This document shows, piece after piece, positions 45,294-53,886 of a stretch of DNA of 64,000 nt (its first letter is position 1; each line of letters begins with the position of its first letter). Source of the DNA: Planctomycetota bacterium. GTDB taxonomy: Bacteria > Planctomycetota > Phycisphaerae > Phycisphaerales > Phycisphaeraceae. The DNA lies in assembly GCA_024276075.1 (NCBI GenBank), contig JAJRXX010000076.1, positions 17,667-81,666 of the forward strand, given 5' to 3'. A program made the position numbers and the translations under genes. The notes under the pieces were generated by a model that saw only the letters and a program-made list of their open reading frames with translations, was not told where the DNA came from and did no database searches.

Positions 45294-46577
45294 TTACTCC
45301 AACCCCGCGAACCGGTTCACCGCTATCGCCAGCAGAGCCTCACCCATCTGATCAATCGAGTTATAGCTGCCCGTTTCGAATAGCTCTCGCCGGTACTGCT
45401 GCGTCAACTGCTGAAACCGCTGACGCTGTAACAACGATTCGACCTCTAGCTGCACCTCACTGAGGCTACGTCCCTTGGGTTGATCGATCGACTCCACCCG
45501 CACCCACCAGTACCGCCCTCCCGCCTGCACACGCCCGCTGAACTCACCGGCACGCAATGTCAACATCGCCTCATTGAGCACCGCGTGGCCAAACACCTCG
45601 TCACCAACCGCCTTCTCCGCCATCAACCCACCCTCTTCATGCCGATATTGGTTCAGGTCTTGCTTCGCCACCTCTTCGAAAGCGACCCCTTCATCGAGCA
45701 TCCGGCCCACCGTATCGGCGGACTCTTTGGTTTCGACGTAGATCAACCTCAGCCCACGGTTCGCGGGCGGGTTGAAATCGCTGAAGTGTTCTTGGTAATA
45801 CCGCTCGACATCCTTGCGCGACACACTGATCTTCGACCACAACCGCTCGCGCAGGTAACGCTGGACCAGCATGCGCTCACGCGTCTCGTTGAGCGTCTGA
45901 TCGAGGGTCCTGCTCGTCTGACGAACCAGGTTCTCCTGCGCAACCGCCACCGACCCGATACCCCAAAACCGGATCAATTCTTCTCGTTGGAGCTTCAAGA
46001 ACTGTAGCAACCCCGCGTGCTCCTGAACCGTCAGATCGCGTTCCGCCTCACCCAGGATTAGCGCATCGGTCACGATCTGTCCCAGGCGACCCTCGATTAA
46101 CTGTCTCGCACGCCCCACAAATTCTTTGCGAGGCAGGCTCTTGCCCAATACCGACAACTGCTCTTCGATCGGCTCGAGCACCTCCGCTGCGTAGATCGGC
46201 TTACCATTCACCTGACCGACCATCGCGTCCACGGTGTACGATCGGCCTATCCCCCTGGGCGTTGATGTGCCCGCCGTGACGCTCACACCGCCCGATTCCT
46301 CTGTTACTTTTTCAACTACGCCCGCTGCGGCTGCATCGCTGGGTACGACGGCATCTACATCATTGCTCTGTTGGTCATCCTCCCGCGGCGCTTGCTTCGC
46401 TTTGGATTCCGATGCTCGCCCAGATGCCCGGTCTTTCTGCGTCACATCCTCTGCCGCAAAATCCGCAGGCTCAAGCCGACGCACCACCTCCTGCCCTTGC
46501 GGCTGCGACGCGCACCCCCACACAGCAAGAGCCACGCACGCCGACCACGATATTCGTCTCCATTGCGACACATTCAT
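45294..46577 (-). CDS. Parvulin-type peptidyl-prolyl isomerase lipoprotein (SurA/PrsA-like)
   Basis: The protein has 427 residues. A signal peptide with lipobox AVWGC (C22) anchors it. A low-complexity stretch (to about 115) leads to a SurA N-like helical region (about 125-250) and then a parvulin-like PpiC domain at about 270-380 (RLIYVETKESADTVGRML, FEEVAKQDLNQYRHEEGG, LRAGEFSGRVQAGGRYWWV). It should help fold exported proteins at the envelope. yraN follows in the same operon. Confidence 0.88.
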   Translation of the reverse strand: MNVSQWRRISWSACVALAVWGCASQPQGQEVVRRLEPADFAAEDVTQKDRASGRASESKAKQAPREDDQQSNDVDAVVPSDAAAAGVVEKVTEESGGVSVTAGTSTPRGIGRSYTVDAMVGQVNGKPIYAAEVLEPIEEQLSVLGKSLPRKEFVGRARQLIEGRLGQIVTDALILGEAERDLTVQEHAGLLQFLKLQREELIRFWGIGSVAVAQENLVRQTSRTLDQTLNETRERMLVQRYLRERLWSKISVSRKDVERYYQEHFSDFNPPANRGLRLIYVETKESADTVGRMLDEGVAFEEVAKQDLNQYRHEEGGLMAEKAVGDEVFGHAVLNEAMLTLRAGEFSGRVQAGGRYWWVRVESIDQPKGRSLSEVQLEVESLLQRQRFQQLTQQYRRELFETGSYNSIDQMGEALLAIAVNRFAGLE

Positions 46578-46926
46578 CCCACCAGTCTAGCCCTCACGCC
46601 TCATACCCCGCAATCCGCTGCCACACCCCGCCCACCGCCGACCGTCACTTCCTTGGCCATGACCGCCAAACGCCAACCCTGGCCCATAACGGTTTCACGG
46701 GCAAATACCTCATTTTCACCAACCCTCTCCATCGGCGCAACCCGCACGCTCAGACCTCGTGGCTGGAAAATCTCAACCTATTGCCCCCAATTCACTGGCC
46801 AACACACAGCCCAGGGGTACTTTCTCTCTAGCACATCTCGCTGCCGCGGGACCTTAGCAGATCCCACACGCAGCACGATGGGTGGTGGAAAGAAACTCGG
46901 GTATATCACAGAAAAGGGAGGGTGGA
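46578..46926. other. Intergenic region between the PPIase and PEP-CTERM genes
   Basis: It separates two divergently transcribed genes and must hold both promoters. The part at 46580-46720 is rich in C and poor in G on this strand. No gene, repeat or clear promoter box was found. GGGAGGG just before 46927 is the ribosome binding site of the PEP-CTERM gene. Confidence 0.4.
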
Positions 46927-47655
46927 ATGTTTCACTATATCTTCAGCAAATCCAACCGCTGGGCCGTCGCACTGACCATCGCGTCTGCGTTTACCGCCGC
47001 GGCAACCGTCGCGCAAGCGGGCACCGTCGACGTCAAATACCTTGGATACAAAGGCGGCACGATCTATACCAACCTAGGCAACGGCGGTGCCGGTGCATTC
47101 CAGTGGGAAAAGGTGTCCGGCTCCGGGCTGCCTTTCCCCGATGGCAATCAATTCATCTCTTTCTGCATCGACATCTTCGAGCATATCAAAACAACCGGCG
47201 TCACGTCCTACAATGTCGTCGACCCCGCTGCAGCGCCGAACAACTACGCGATGGTCGCTGACAAAGCGGGTCTCCTATCACACTGGTTCGGGAAATACTA
47301 TCAAGGCAATACCTTGGATCAGTGGACCAAAAACGAAGCTCGTGCCTTCCAGATGGGCGTTTGGGAAATCGTGTTCGACGACCTAAACCTCATCGGCGAC
47401 GTCTTCGCCGGCAGCTTCTTCGTCAACGGACCTAACACCGCACGCGCCCTCGCCCAGAATTGGTTCGATGACCTCACCTGGAAAACAGGCAAGACACTCG
47501 ACCTCGTCGCTATGAGCACACCTTCGGGGCCTGCCGTCGGTCGGTACCAGGACCAGATCGTCGTCGTGCCCGTTCCCGCTGCGGTTTACCCCGGCCTGAT
47601 CCTACTCACCGGCTTGGCTGCATCGCGAAAGCTACGCCAACGTCAATCCGCCTGA
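46927..47655 (+). CDS. PEP-CTERM-type secreted protein (VPxPAA variant)
   Basis: The protein has 242 residues. A signal peptide (RWAVALTIASAFTAAATVAQAG) leads it, with cleavage expected at about residue 30. The body (about 30-215) is a secreted domain of the type found in small PEP-CTERM proteins, with DGNQFISFCIDIFEHIK near 90. The C-terminal signal is VVPVPAAVYPGLILLTGLAA followed by RKLRQRQ, the VPLPAA-type variant of the PEP-CTERM sorting signal. GGGAGGG lies before ATG 46927. A terminator follows at 47703. Likely exported and attached by an exosortase system encoded elsewhere. Confidence 0.88.
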   Translation: MFHYIFSKSNRWAVALTIASAFTAAATVAQAGTVDVKYLGYKGGTIYTNLGNGGAGAFQWEKVSGSGLPFPDGNQFISFCIDIFEHIKTTGVTSYNVVDPAAAPNNYAMVADKAGLLSHWFGKYYQGNTLDQWTKNEARAFQMGVWEIVFDDLNLIGDVFAGSFFVNGPNTARALAQNWFDDLTWKTGKTLDLVAMSTPSGPAVGRYQDQIVVVPVPAAVYPGLILLTGLAASRKLRQRQSA

Positions 47656-47702
47656 CCTGTCGAGCGGACTATATCTAGGCTTCCTTACACACCACCCCAT
47701 AG

Positions 47703-47739
47703 CCCGTGTGTCGTCTCCCTGGCGGCACGCGGGTTTTTC
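47703..47739 (+). terminator. Intrinsic terminator after the PEP-CTERM gene
   Basis: CCCGTGTG (47703-47710) pairs with CACGCGGG (47726-47733) with a single G-T-type mismatch, and TTTTT follows. It lies about 50 bases after the stop codon. Confidence 0.75.
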
Positions 47740-47767
47740 TCATCCGGGGGGGGCATCGCCACGACAC

Positions 47768-47860
47768 TAGAGCATTCCCAATTGACCTGTGGCATTGGGT
47801 TACAACAAATTGACCGCTCCCTCACGGTCGCGGCTCGTGGCGACGCTCGATGGGGCATAC
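47768..47860. repeat. R2 element end (partial copy)
   Basis: TAGAGCATTCCCAATTGACC, then GGTTACAACAAATTGACCGC and TCGCGGCTCGTGGCGACGC. It matches the copies at 30098 and 38603 across the GGTTACAACAAATTG block. A convincing right end is not visible; GCTCTTAC at about 47893 is a possible decayed one. Confidence 0.5.
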
Positions 47861-47944
47861 CGGCTTGGTTGAATCTCATTTTGTTAGTCGCTCTTACAAA
47901 GATTTCACCTCACCCCTTCGTGAGAGTCAGCCCGGCGTGTTCGA

Positions 47945-49555
47945 TCATTTGCGGCGAAGCACCGCGAGACCTTTTTCACCTCTATCTTTGTCCAGCAGCA
48001 ACAACTCAAAGTGCTTGCCCTTCTTTTCGTTCTCCGCCCACGCCGCGACCCCCGCCCAATCAATCACGTACTCGATCGGCGAGTCGATCAAATACTCGTC
48101 GAAGCGACCGTCAAGTTTCGCCCTCAGTGCGTCAGGGTTCACCTTCCCGTCCAAGTTGATCGTCCGATCGTGGAAGAACCCTAGCGTACCTGTCTGCACC
48201 GCGCCCACCCATGTGTCCTCCGGCACGTTGGCCTGTGCCCACTCAATCACCTGGAAATGCATGTGCTCGGTACCATCCGCATACGTTTTTACATTCGTCC
48301 CTATTAATGCCGCCATAGCCACGATACCCAACACCATCGCAGAACCGCGACGCGCCCCGATCGGCAAGCGCTCCCACCCCCTCGCCAGCAACGCCACCAC
48401 CAGCAACGCCATAAACGGCGACAACGGCGCCAAATACCGGGTCATAAAAAACCCGACCCCGAAAAACACGCCGTAGTAACCACACAAACCCGCCGCGTAG
48501 ATACCCACCACACCGCATGCCTGCTTTACCCTCACGCTCCCCCTGCGCCATATCGCCACCACGGATACCACCGCCCCCAGCACCACGCAGGTCATCAAAA
48601 ACACACCCACCGGGTGTCTCGCAAGCTCTCGAGGCACCGGCACCACCATCACCAAATACTCAAACAACACCTCCGGCAGGATCACCAGATTCTCACCCAA
48701 TCTTTCCGCGTCCATCGATTCCTTGATCCCGCTGATTGGCATGATCTTGCCAAACACCTTGTAGTTGTACGCCAACCACGGCGCCGCGATCACCACCGAC
48801 GTCGCCCCAAAGATCAGCGTCTCCATAAAGCGCCGACGCAGCACACCCGCCCTACGCCCCAGCCCCATTGCTACGCGGGTCAGGCAGGCGCCCATGATTA
48901 AAAATACCGCGTCGTTACGCACCCAAAACGCGACGCCCAACAATGCGCCCATGCACAGCAACCGCCCAATCGGCCAGTCCTGGTCCGGGTCCTGGGACCA
49001 CCTCAAAAACAAGTACACCACCGCCAGTGCCGTACCCATGTACAGCCCCGTTTCAAGACAATTCATCGAGTGCCTGACAATTAACGGCGACGCAAACCAC
49101 ACGCTCGCCGCCAACAGCGAGACTTCGCCGCCGTACCGTTGCCCGCGCAAAAGGAATCTGCCAAACACGTACAGCAGCCACGCCGACCCCGCCGCGATGA
49201 ACAGGCACAATATCTGCGCCAGCCGCAACCCCGCTATCTTGTCGTTTCCCATCAACCGGAACGCCGCCGCCAATACAAACGTCATCCCGGGCTGCGTCCC
49301 GTTCGTGATGATCGTGCCTTCCGCGGTGCTCATCCCGTTACCTAGCGCCATGTTTCGTGCAATGGTCAGCATCAGGTACCCGTCTTCCGTCGGAAACTGG
49401 CGACTCAGACGACCACCCTGGTCAAACAGCGGCGCCACCCGCGACACGAGCCCGCACAACAGCACAGCCACCACGAACACCCGTAGCCCCAACCGACCCA
49501 TGCCCCCACGATTTCCTTGAGCCACCAGCACCAGCGACATGTCTTGAGCCATCAT
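47945..49555 (-). CDS. Polytopic membrane glycosyltransferase-like protein (GT-C/ArnT type)
   Basis: The protein has 536 residues and about ten hydrophobic segments. The N-terminal part has FPTEDGYLMLTIARNMALG, an acidic pair in the first loop as in GT-C transferases that use polyprenyl-phosphate sugars. The C-terminal 130 residues are a soluble domain (DGTEHMHFQVIEWAQANVPED and WVGAVQTGTLGFF) typical of this type. The sugar and target are not known. It converges with the PEP-CTERM gene, and there is no obvious partner. A second Met (MAQDMSL) is the second residue. Confidence 0.78.
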   Translation of the reverse strand: MMAQDMSLVLVAQGNRGGMGRLGLRVFVVAVLLCGLVSRVAPLFDQGGRLSRQFPTEDGYLMLTIARNMALGNGMSTAEGTIITNGTQPGMTFVLAAAFRLMGNDKIAGLRLAQILCLFIAAGSAWLLYVFGRFLLRGQRYGGEVSLLAASVWFASPLIVRHSMNCLETGLYMGTALAVVYLFLRWSQDPDQDWPIGRLLCMGALLGVAFWVRNDAVFLIMGACLTRVAMGLGRRAGVLRRRFMETLIFGATSVVIAAPWLAYNYKVFGKIMPISGIKESMDAERLGENLVILPEVLFEYLVMVVPVPRELARHPVGVFLMTCVVLGAVVSVVAIWRRGSVRVKQACGVVGIYAAGLCGYYGVFFGVGFFMTRYLAPLSPFMALLVVALLARGWERLPIGARRGSAMVLGIVAMAALIGTNVKTYADGTEHMHFQVIEWAQANVPEDTWVGAVQTGTLGFFHDRTINLDGKVNPDALRAKLDGRFDEYLIDSPIEYVIDWAGVAAWAENEKKGKHFELLLLDKDRGEKGLAVLRRK

Positions 49556-49844
49556 CCTCTACACCTTTTTCGTACTACTCAAATAATCTCACCCCACGTG
49601 CTGCATACCATCAACATACACACGCCTCGTTTTTATCGACTTATACCCCCGGGCACCCCTCACAGAATAATCGCCACACCCGCCTCTGTCTCAAATCCAT
49701 TGCATAGCCCTATAAAAGGAGGGGCCTTGCTCACCATACAATCTCCGATAATTAATTGCCTCGCCCCGTGCATTCGATCATCGGCTATGATCAAAACGCC
49801 TCTGAGGCACGAATAAGTCAAATGTTTTTCTAGTCCGCATACCT

Positions 49845-50255
49845 ATGCTACGCCTGCCCACCGTCCTCCTACGCCACGAGACCCACCACGGCTATCATCA
49901 CGACTGGCTTATGGCAGCCCCACGCACCGCCTGGCAGACCCACGCACGCCTATGGACCGCGAGGCTTGCCCCGCCCTCACGTCACTGGGCCTCATTAGGC
50001 ATCTGGCAGTTCCAACTGATTCACCCTCACCGTACTAAGTACTTGACCTATCAAGGCCCACTGGCGCCTCGCGACGGACGATCCAGGGGTCAAGTCCGCC
50101 GCGTCGACCGTGGCACCTTTGTCCCGTGCTTGTGGACCGATCACCGCATCGTGATCGATGTCGCCATGTGCCACTTCCGGGGCCGCGTCGAGGTTCGCCG
50201 GCTCACTGACGACCGGTACATCGCCTCAAGCACCGCCACGTCTGGGCGCGTATGA
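49845..50255 (+). CDS. LigD 3'-phosphoesterase-like small protein
   Basis: The protein has 136 residues. Its layout, VLLRHETHHGYHHDWLMAA, then KYLTYQGPLAPRDGRSRG, VRRVDRGTFV and FRGRVEVRRL, follows that of small single-domain proteins related to the 3'-phosphoesterase domain of DNA ligase D. The HDWLM phrase corresponds to the HWDLM signature but with the D and W swapped, so the metal site may be altered. In the known domain this region trims 3' ends of DNA. Its stop codon directly abuts the TTG start of hflX, so the two are translationally coupled. Confidence 0.6.
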   Translation: MLRLPTVLLRHETHHGYHHDWLMAAPRTAWQTHARLWTARLAPPSRHWASLGIWQFQLIHPHRTKYLTYQGPLAPRDGRSRGQVRRVDRGTFVPCLWTDHRIVIDVAMCHFRGRVEVRRLTDDRYIASSTATSGRV

Positions 50256-51662
50256 TTGACCCTCACACACACCACAGCCCCAGCGATCGTTGATGATAGA
50301 CCACTCAACCAAGCCAGCCGCCTTACAAGGCCACCCACCCGATTGACCCAGACGCAGCGAGACATCCTGACCGTCGACCGTGAGCGAGCCGTCCTCGTCG
50401 CCTGCCTGCTGCCCCGACACCAAGCCGACCCGCACGATCCGCTTGGTGAGTTGCGCAGCCTCGCCGACACCGCCGGTGCCGTCGTCGTTGATCAACTGAT
50501 TCAAAACCGCGCCAAGCCCGACGCGCGTACCTTTATCGGCTCGGGCAAGATCGACGAATTAGCCGACCTCGCCCGTGCAGCGCAAGCCGACGTCGTCATA
50601 TTTGATAACGACCTGTCGCCTTCACAGATCGGCAATATCGAAAAGTCCATCGAGCTCAAGGTCCTCGACCGCTCCGAGCTCATACTCGACATCTTCGCCG
50701 CTCGTGCTCGGTCACACGAAGCCAAGCTACAGGTCGAACTCGCCCAACTCGAGTACACCTACCCCCGCCTGCGTGCCATGTGGTCGCACCTCGAACGCAT
50801 CGCGGGCGGCGCACCCACCGGCATCGGCACACGCGGCCCAGGCGAACAGCAACTCGAAATCGACCGCCGCATCGTCCAACGCAAAAAAGCTCAACTCAAA
50901 CGCGAGATCAAACACGTTCAGCAGCGCAAACAACGCGAGGTCGCGCAACGTAACGTGGACTTCTTCACCGTAGGCCTCGTCGGGTACACCAACGCCGGCA
51001 AGAGCACCCTCTTTAACACACTCACCCAAGGCGGCGCCTACGCCGACGACAAGCTCTTCGCCACGCTCTCCACACGTACCCGACGCTGGGACCTCGGGGA
51101 CGGGGACGCTGTCATGCTTTCCGACACCGTCGGATTCGTCCGCGACCTGCCGCATCACCTCGTCGCCAGCTTCAAAGCCACGCTCGAAGAAGCCGTCCAC
51201 GCCAACCTGCTGCTGATCGTCCTCGACGTGGCTCACCCGCGTGCCCCACAGCAGCTACAAACCGTTACCGCTGTCCTGGACGATATCGGCGCCACCGATC
51301 AGCAGCGTTTTTTATTGCTCAATAAGACCGACCTGCTCGAGCACAACGCCACCCTCCTGCCGTTCACCACCCGCCACCCCGACGCGCTGCCCCTCAGCGC
51401 CAAGACCGGCCAAGGCACCGACCACCTTGCCGACCGCGTTCGACAAGCCATGCGAGGCCGATCACGGACCGTCACGCTCACCGCCGACCTGCACGACGGC
51501 AAGGTTATACAGTTCATCGAGACTCGTACCGACGTCCTAGACCGCAGCTACGACACGGACAAAATCACCTTCACCGTGCGCATCGGCCAACGGCAACTCA
51601 ATCGGCTGCTCGCTTTGGGCACTACCGCCCACATCGCAAATCCAACGGATAACTCCACGTAG
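50256..51662 (+). CDS. hflX: GTPase HflX
   Basis: The protein has 468 residues and is a ribosome-associated GTPase. The N-terminal HflX domain (about 45-210) has GSGKIDELADLARAAQADVVIFDNDLSP and the basic linker GIGTRGPGEQQLE. The G domain (about 235-420) has GYTNAGKSTLFNTLT (G1), LSDTVGFVRDLP (G3) and NKTDLL (G4). HflX is known to split or rescue stalled ribosomes. The start is a TTG that begins one base after the previous stop codon; no ATG suits this frame. This points to coupling with the LigD-like gene. Confidence 0.93.
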   Translation: MTLTHTTAPAIVDDRPLNQASRLTRPPTRLTQTQRDILTVDRERAVLVACLLPRHQADPHDPLGELRSLADTAGAVVVDQLIQNRAKPDARTFIGSGKIDELADLARAAQADVVIFDNDLSPSQIGNIEKSIELKVLDRSELILDIFAARARSHEAKLQVELAQLEYTYPRLRAMWSHLERIAGGAPTGIGTRGPGEQQLEIDRRIVQRKKAQLKREIKHVQQRKQREVAQRNVDFFTVGLVGYTNAGKSTLFNTLTQGGAYADDKLFATLSTRTRRWDLGDGDAVMLSDTVGFVRDLPHHLVASFKATLEEAVHANLLLIVLDVAHPRAPQQLQTVTAVLDDIGATDQQRFLLLNKTDLLEHNATLLPFTTRHPDALPLSAKTGQGTDHLADRVRQAMRGRSRTVTLTADLHDGKVIQFIETRTDVLDRSYDTDKITFTVRIGQRQLNRLLALGTTAHIANPTDNST

Positions 51663-51690
51663 GGCCGCCACATTGCCGTTTAGGTGTCTG

Positions 51691-51966
51691 CTACCTTTCG
51701 CAACAATGTCCACAAGCCGCGAAACGATTGTAGAGCCACGCAAATACCAAACCGCCTACCGCACCATCGAGAACTGCATAACCGGTACCGAATACGACAC
51801 TCCCAAAGCCCTGGCCAACGTGATATCCAGGATAGATCGATGCAAGCAAATCCAGGAACGCGACACCGTAAGATGGCCAGATGGCGTTAGCAATCCCACA
51901 CATCAGAACCACACCTCCCCACATGATTGCGAACGTCAGCGCAACGGATAAGACTGAAAGCTTCAT
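51691..51966 (-). CDS. Small membrane protein, bacteriophage-holin-like family
   Basis: The protein has 91 residues and two to three hydrophobic segments. LLASIYPGYHVGQGFGSVVFG and GAVGGLVFAWLYNRF follow the pattern of a small family annotated bacteriophage holin in many planctomycete genomes: an A-S-(V/I)-YPGY turn between helices and a final AWLYN. There are no phage genes nearby, so a holin function is not implied. It converges with hflX. Confidence 0.75.
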   Translation of the reverse strand: MKLSVLSVALTFAIMWGGVVLMCGIANAIWPSYGVAFLDLLASIYPGYHVGQGFGSVVFGTGYAVLDGAVGGLVFAWLYNRFAACGHCCER

Positions 51967-52202
51967 ATCAACACCTCTTAAATAATGCGATCCCTATCAA
52001 GCTCTTGAAACACAGTGATGATATCGTGTGACGTACCAACCTCTATTCGTATTGGTATTACATACTAGATGCCTATGGCTAATCGGAGCGTGCCCGACGC
52101 GTAGGGTCGATTGTTGACCTGCCTTTGAATCTTTTTTACCGCACGCAATTTCGCTAGACGGCATCCTGCTCACACGCCGCCCCCGCCAGAAACGCTAAAG
52201 GT

Positions 52203-52499
52203 CTACCGCCGGATTACGCGTACGTTTTGCCGACCATCGCCGCGCCCGCGTGTGCCAAGCGTCACCTGTGCGATAAGAGACCGCACCAACGCTACAGCCC
52301 ATACAATCGCGCCAAGCGTTACAAACACGACAACCCCTACAAATATCGCCGCAACCGTCAGCAAGAGCAACGGCACCAAAATCACTACCGCCGCAGCGGC
52401 CATCGCAATGCCGGCAACCCAGCCCGGGCGACGCTCGACGCGGGCGTACCAAGGGCCAAACGACGGGTGCTTACGGATATAGACGCGCCACGTTTGCAT
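52203..52499 (-). CDS. Small two-helix membrane protein, unknown
   Basis: The protein has 98 residues. An N-terminal WRVYIRKHPSFGPWYARVE and a hydrophobic run (VAGIAMAAAAVVILVPLLLL, then AIFVGVVVFVTLGAIVWAV) make a hairpin of two membrane helices. The tail is basic. I know of similar short membrane proteins in this phylum but not their function. The ATG is at 52499. It is divergent from the HDOD gene. Confidence 0.7.
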   Translation of the reverse strand: MQTWRVYIRKHPSFGPWYARVERRPGWVAGIAMAAAAVVILVPLLLLTVAAIFVGVVVFVTLGAIVWAVALVRSLIAQVTLGTRGRGDGRQNVRVIRR

Positions 52500-52643
52500 A
52501 TCTCTTTACCCTAGGCCTCCCAACCGGCTGTGACAACCCCCAATCACCGCTACCCCCTGTTAAGTGACGGTATATGCCAACCGATACTCTATTCCGGGAA
52601 AGCGTTTGCGATCATATACTGTCTTCCCAGGAGGGTTCCCAAA

Positions 52644-53552
52644 ATGAGTCAAGCCGCCGCTGCCGCGCACACCACGCCGCCTGATGGCGACAACAGCGCG
52701 CTGATCAAAAAAGTCACCCGTGAAATCAGCCATATCGCAACGCTGCCGGAAGTCACGCTCAAGATTATCCAACTCGTTGAGGACCCCGACTCCACAGCCC
52801 AGGACCTGAACAACATCATCAGCAACGACCCCGCGCTGGGCGCGCGTATCCTCAAAGTGGTCAACAGCGCCTTCTACGGGTTGCCCGGCCAGATCGGCTC
52901 GACCAACCGCGCCATCGTCTTGCTGGGTCTGAACGCTGTGAAGAACATCGCCGTCGCCGCCAGCCTCACCAAGCTCTTCCGCGGCGGTCAGATCTGTCCT
53001 GAATTCGACGCCCGCGAACTCTGGGAACACTCGATCGCTGTGGCAGCTTGCACACGCATGCTCGCGCCCAAAGCCGGGCTAAGCCTCCCGGACGAAGCCT
53101 TCCTCGCGGGGCTGATCCACGACATCGGCATCATGGTCGAAATCCAGGCGCGTCGAGGCCAGTTCATAAAGGTCGTCGAGAAAAAACAGCAACAACCCGA
53201 CGCCTCGCTGCGTGAGATTGAAAGTGAAATCATCGGTGCCAACCACGAACAGTTCGGTGCCGAGCTTTGCCGGTTATGGAAATTCCCCGTGAACTTCTCA
53301 AACGTGACCGGCTTCCATCACAGACCGCTTGAGTTGGGCCCGCAAAACCGCAGGCTCACATGCCTAGTCCATGTCGCCGACATCCTGTCCGCCAAGCTGG
53401 AACTCGGATACGCCGGCAGTGTTGAGACGCAGGAAATTAATTCCGAAGTCCTTTCAGAGCTGGGCTTAAGTCAACAGGACATCGACAACGCAATCGAGAA
53501 CCTGCCTCAAGCCACCGAAGAAGCCATGACGCTGCTACACGACAACGGCTAA
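52644..53552 (+). CDS. HDOD domain signalling protein
   Basis: The protein has 302 residues, nearly all the HDOD domain (about 20-280). Motifs: LPEVTLKIIQLVEDPDSTAQ, ILKVVNSAFYGLPGQIGS, LAGLIHDIGIMVEIQ and HHRPLELGPQNR. HDOD is related to HD-type phosphohydrolases but is usually catalytically inert; it commonly acts in signalling or motility control. Here the HD pair is seen as LIHDIG, so some metal binding may remain. GGAGGG precedes ATG 52644. Its TAA stop codon (53550-53552) lies on the terminus of R1 copy D. Confidence 0.92.
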   Translation: MSQAAAAAHTTPPDGDNSALIKKVTREISHIATLPEVTLKIIQLVEDPDSTAQDLNNIISNDPALGARILKVVNSAFYGLPGQIGSTNRAIVLLGLNAVKNIAVAASLTKLFRGGQICPEFDARELWEHSIAVAACTRMLAPKAGLSLPDEAFLAGLIHDIGIMVEIQARRGQFIKVVEKKQQQPDASLREIESEIIGANHEQFGAELCRLWKFPVNFSNVTGFHHRPLELGPQNRRLTCLVHVADILSAKLELGYAGSVETQEINSEVLSELGLSQQDIDNAIENLPQATEEAMTLLHDNG

Positions 53553-53658
53553 GACCAACTCGAGATTAATATGAGCGCGATATCTGCGAACGCGGAGCCC
53601 AACAGACAATAACTTAGCATCACTTACGACGCGCTAAAAATATACGCAATGCGTATAA
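53550..53658 (-). repeat. R1 interspersed element, copy D (starts in the HDOD stop codon)
   Basis: In minus orientation it begins TTATACGCATTGCGTATA and ends GTTGGTCTTA. The other end therefore reads TAAGACCAAC on the plus strand, and its TAA is the stop codon of the HDOD gene. The core GCGCGTCGTAAGTGATG and GCGTTCGCAGATAT matches copies A-C. Length is 109 bp. Confidence 0.75.
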
Positions 53659-53739
53659 GACGATATGTCCGCATCGTTTCCCATCGACGGACTACCGATC
53701 TATTTGATTCAACTCTAAGCGTCTCTCTTTTCCCTCCGA

Positions 53740-53768
53740 GCGACGATTCACACAAGTCGTCGCCTTTT
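53740..53768 (+). terminator. Intrinsic terminator between the HDOD and holB genes
   Basis: GCGACGA (53740-53746) pairs perfectly with TCGTCGC (53757-53763), followed by CTTTTT. It is downstream of the HDOD gene and of R1 copy D. It is the likely end of the HDOD transcript, and R1 copy D would then be transcribed. Confidence 0.7.
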
Positions 53769-53886
53769 TCTTCGCACAACCCAGCTCCCGACCATAAGCT
53801 GTTGTCATAGCTACGCCGCCGTGATCTCGGGCAAAGTACTGCCCTGCAGAGCCTGGCTTCACCGTATCGCGTGATACCATACCCCT

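Noticed and set aside
46371..47261. Plus-strand frame of 296 codons running into the PEP-CTERM gene
   Set aside because: It is antisense to the PPIase lipoprotein and out of frame with the PEP-CTERM gene; no protein-like content.
51691..51966. Prophage remnant based on a holin-like protein
   Set aside because: No other phage gene is near, and such small membrane proteins are common in this phylum outside phages.
52042..52060. Further R1 copy from ATTGGTATTA at 52051
   Set aside because: Only the last ten bases match; the core of the element is absent, so chance similarity is likely.
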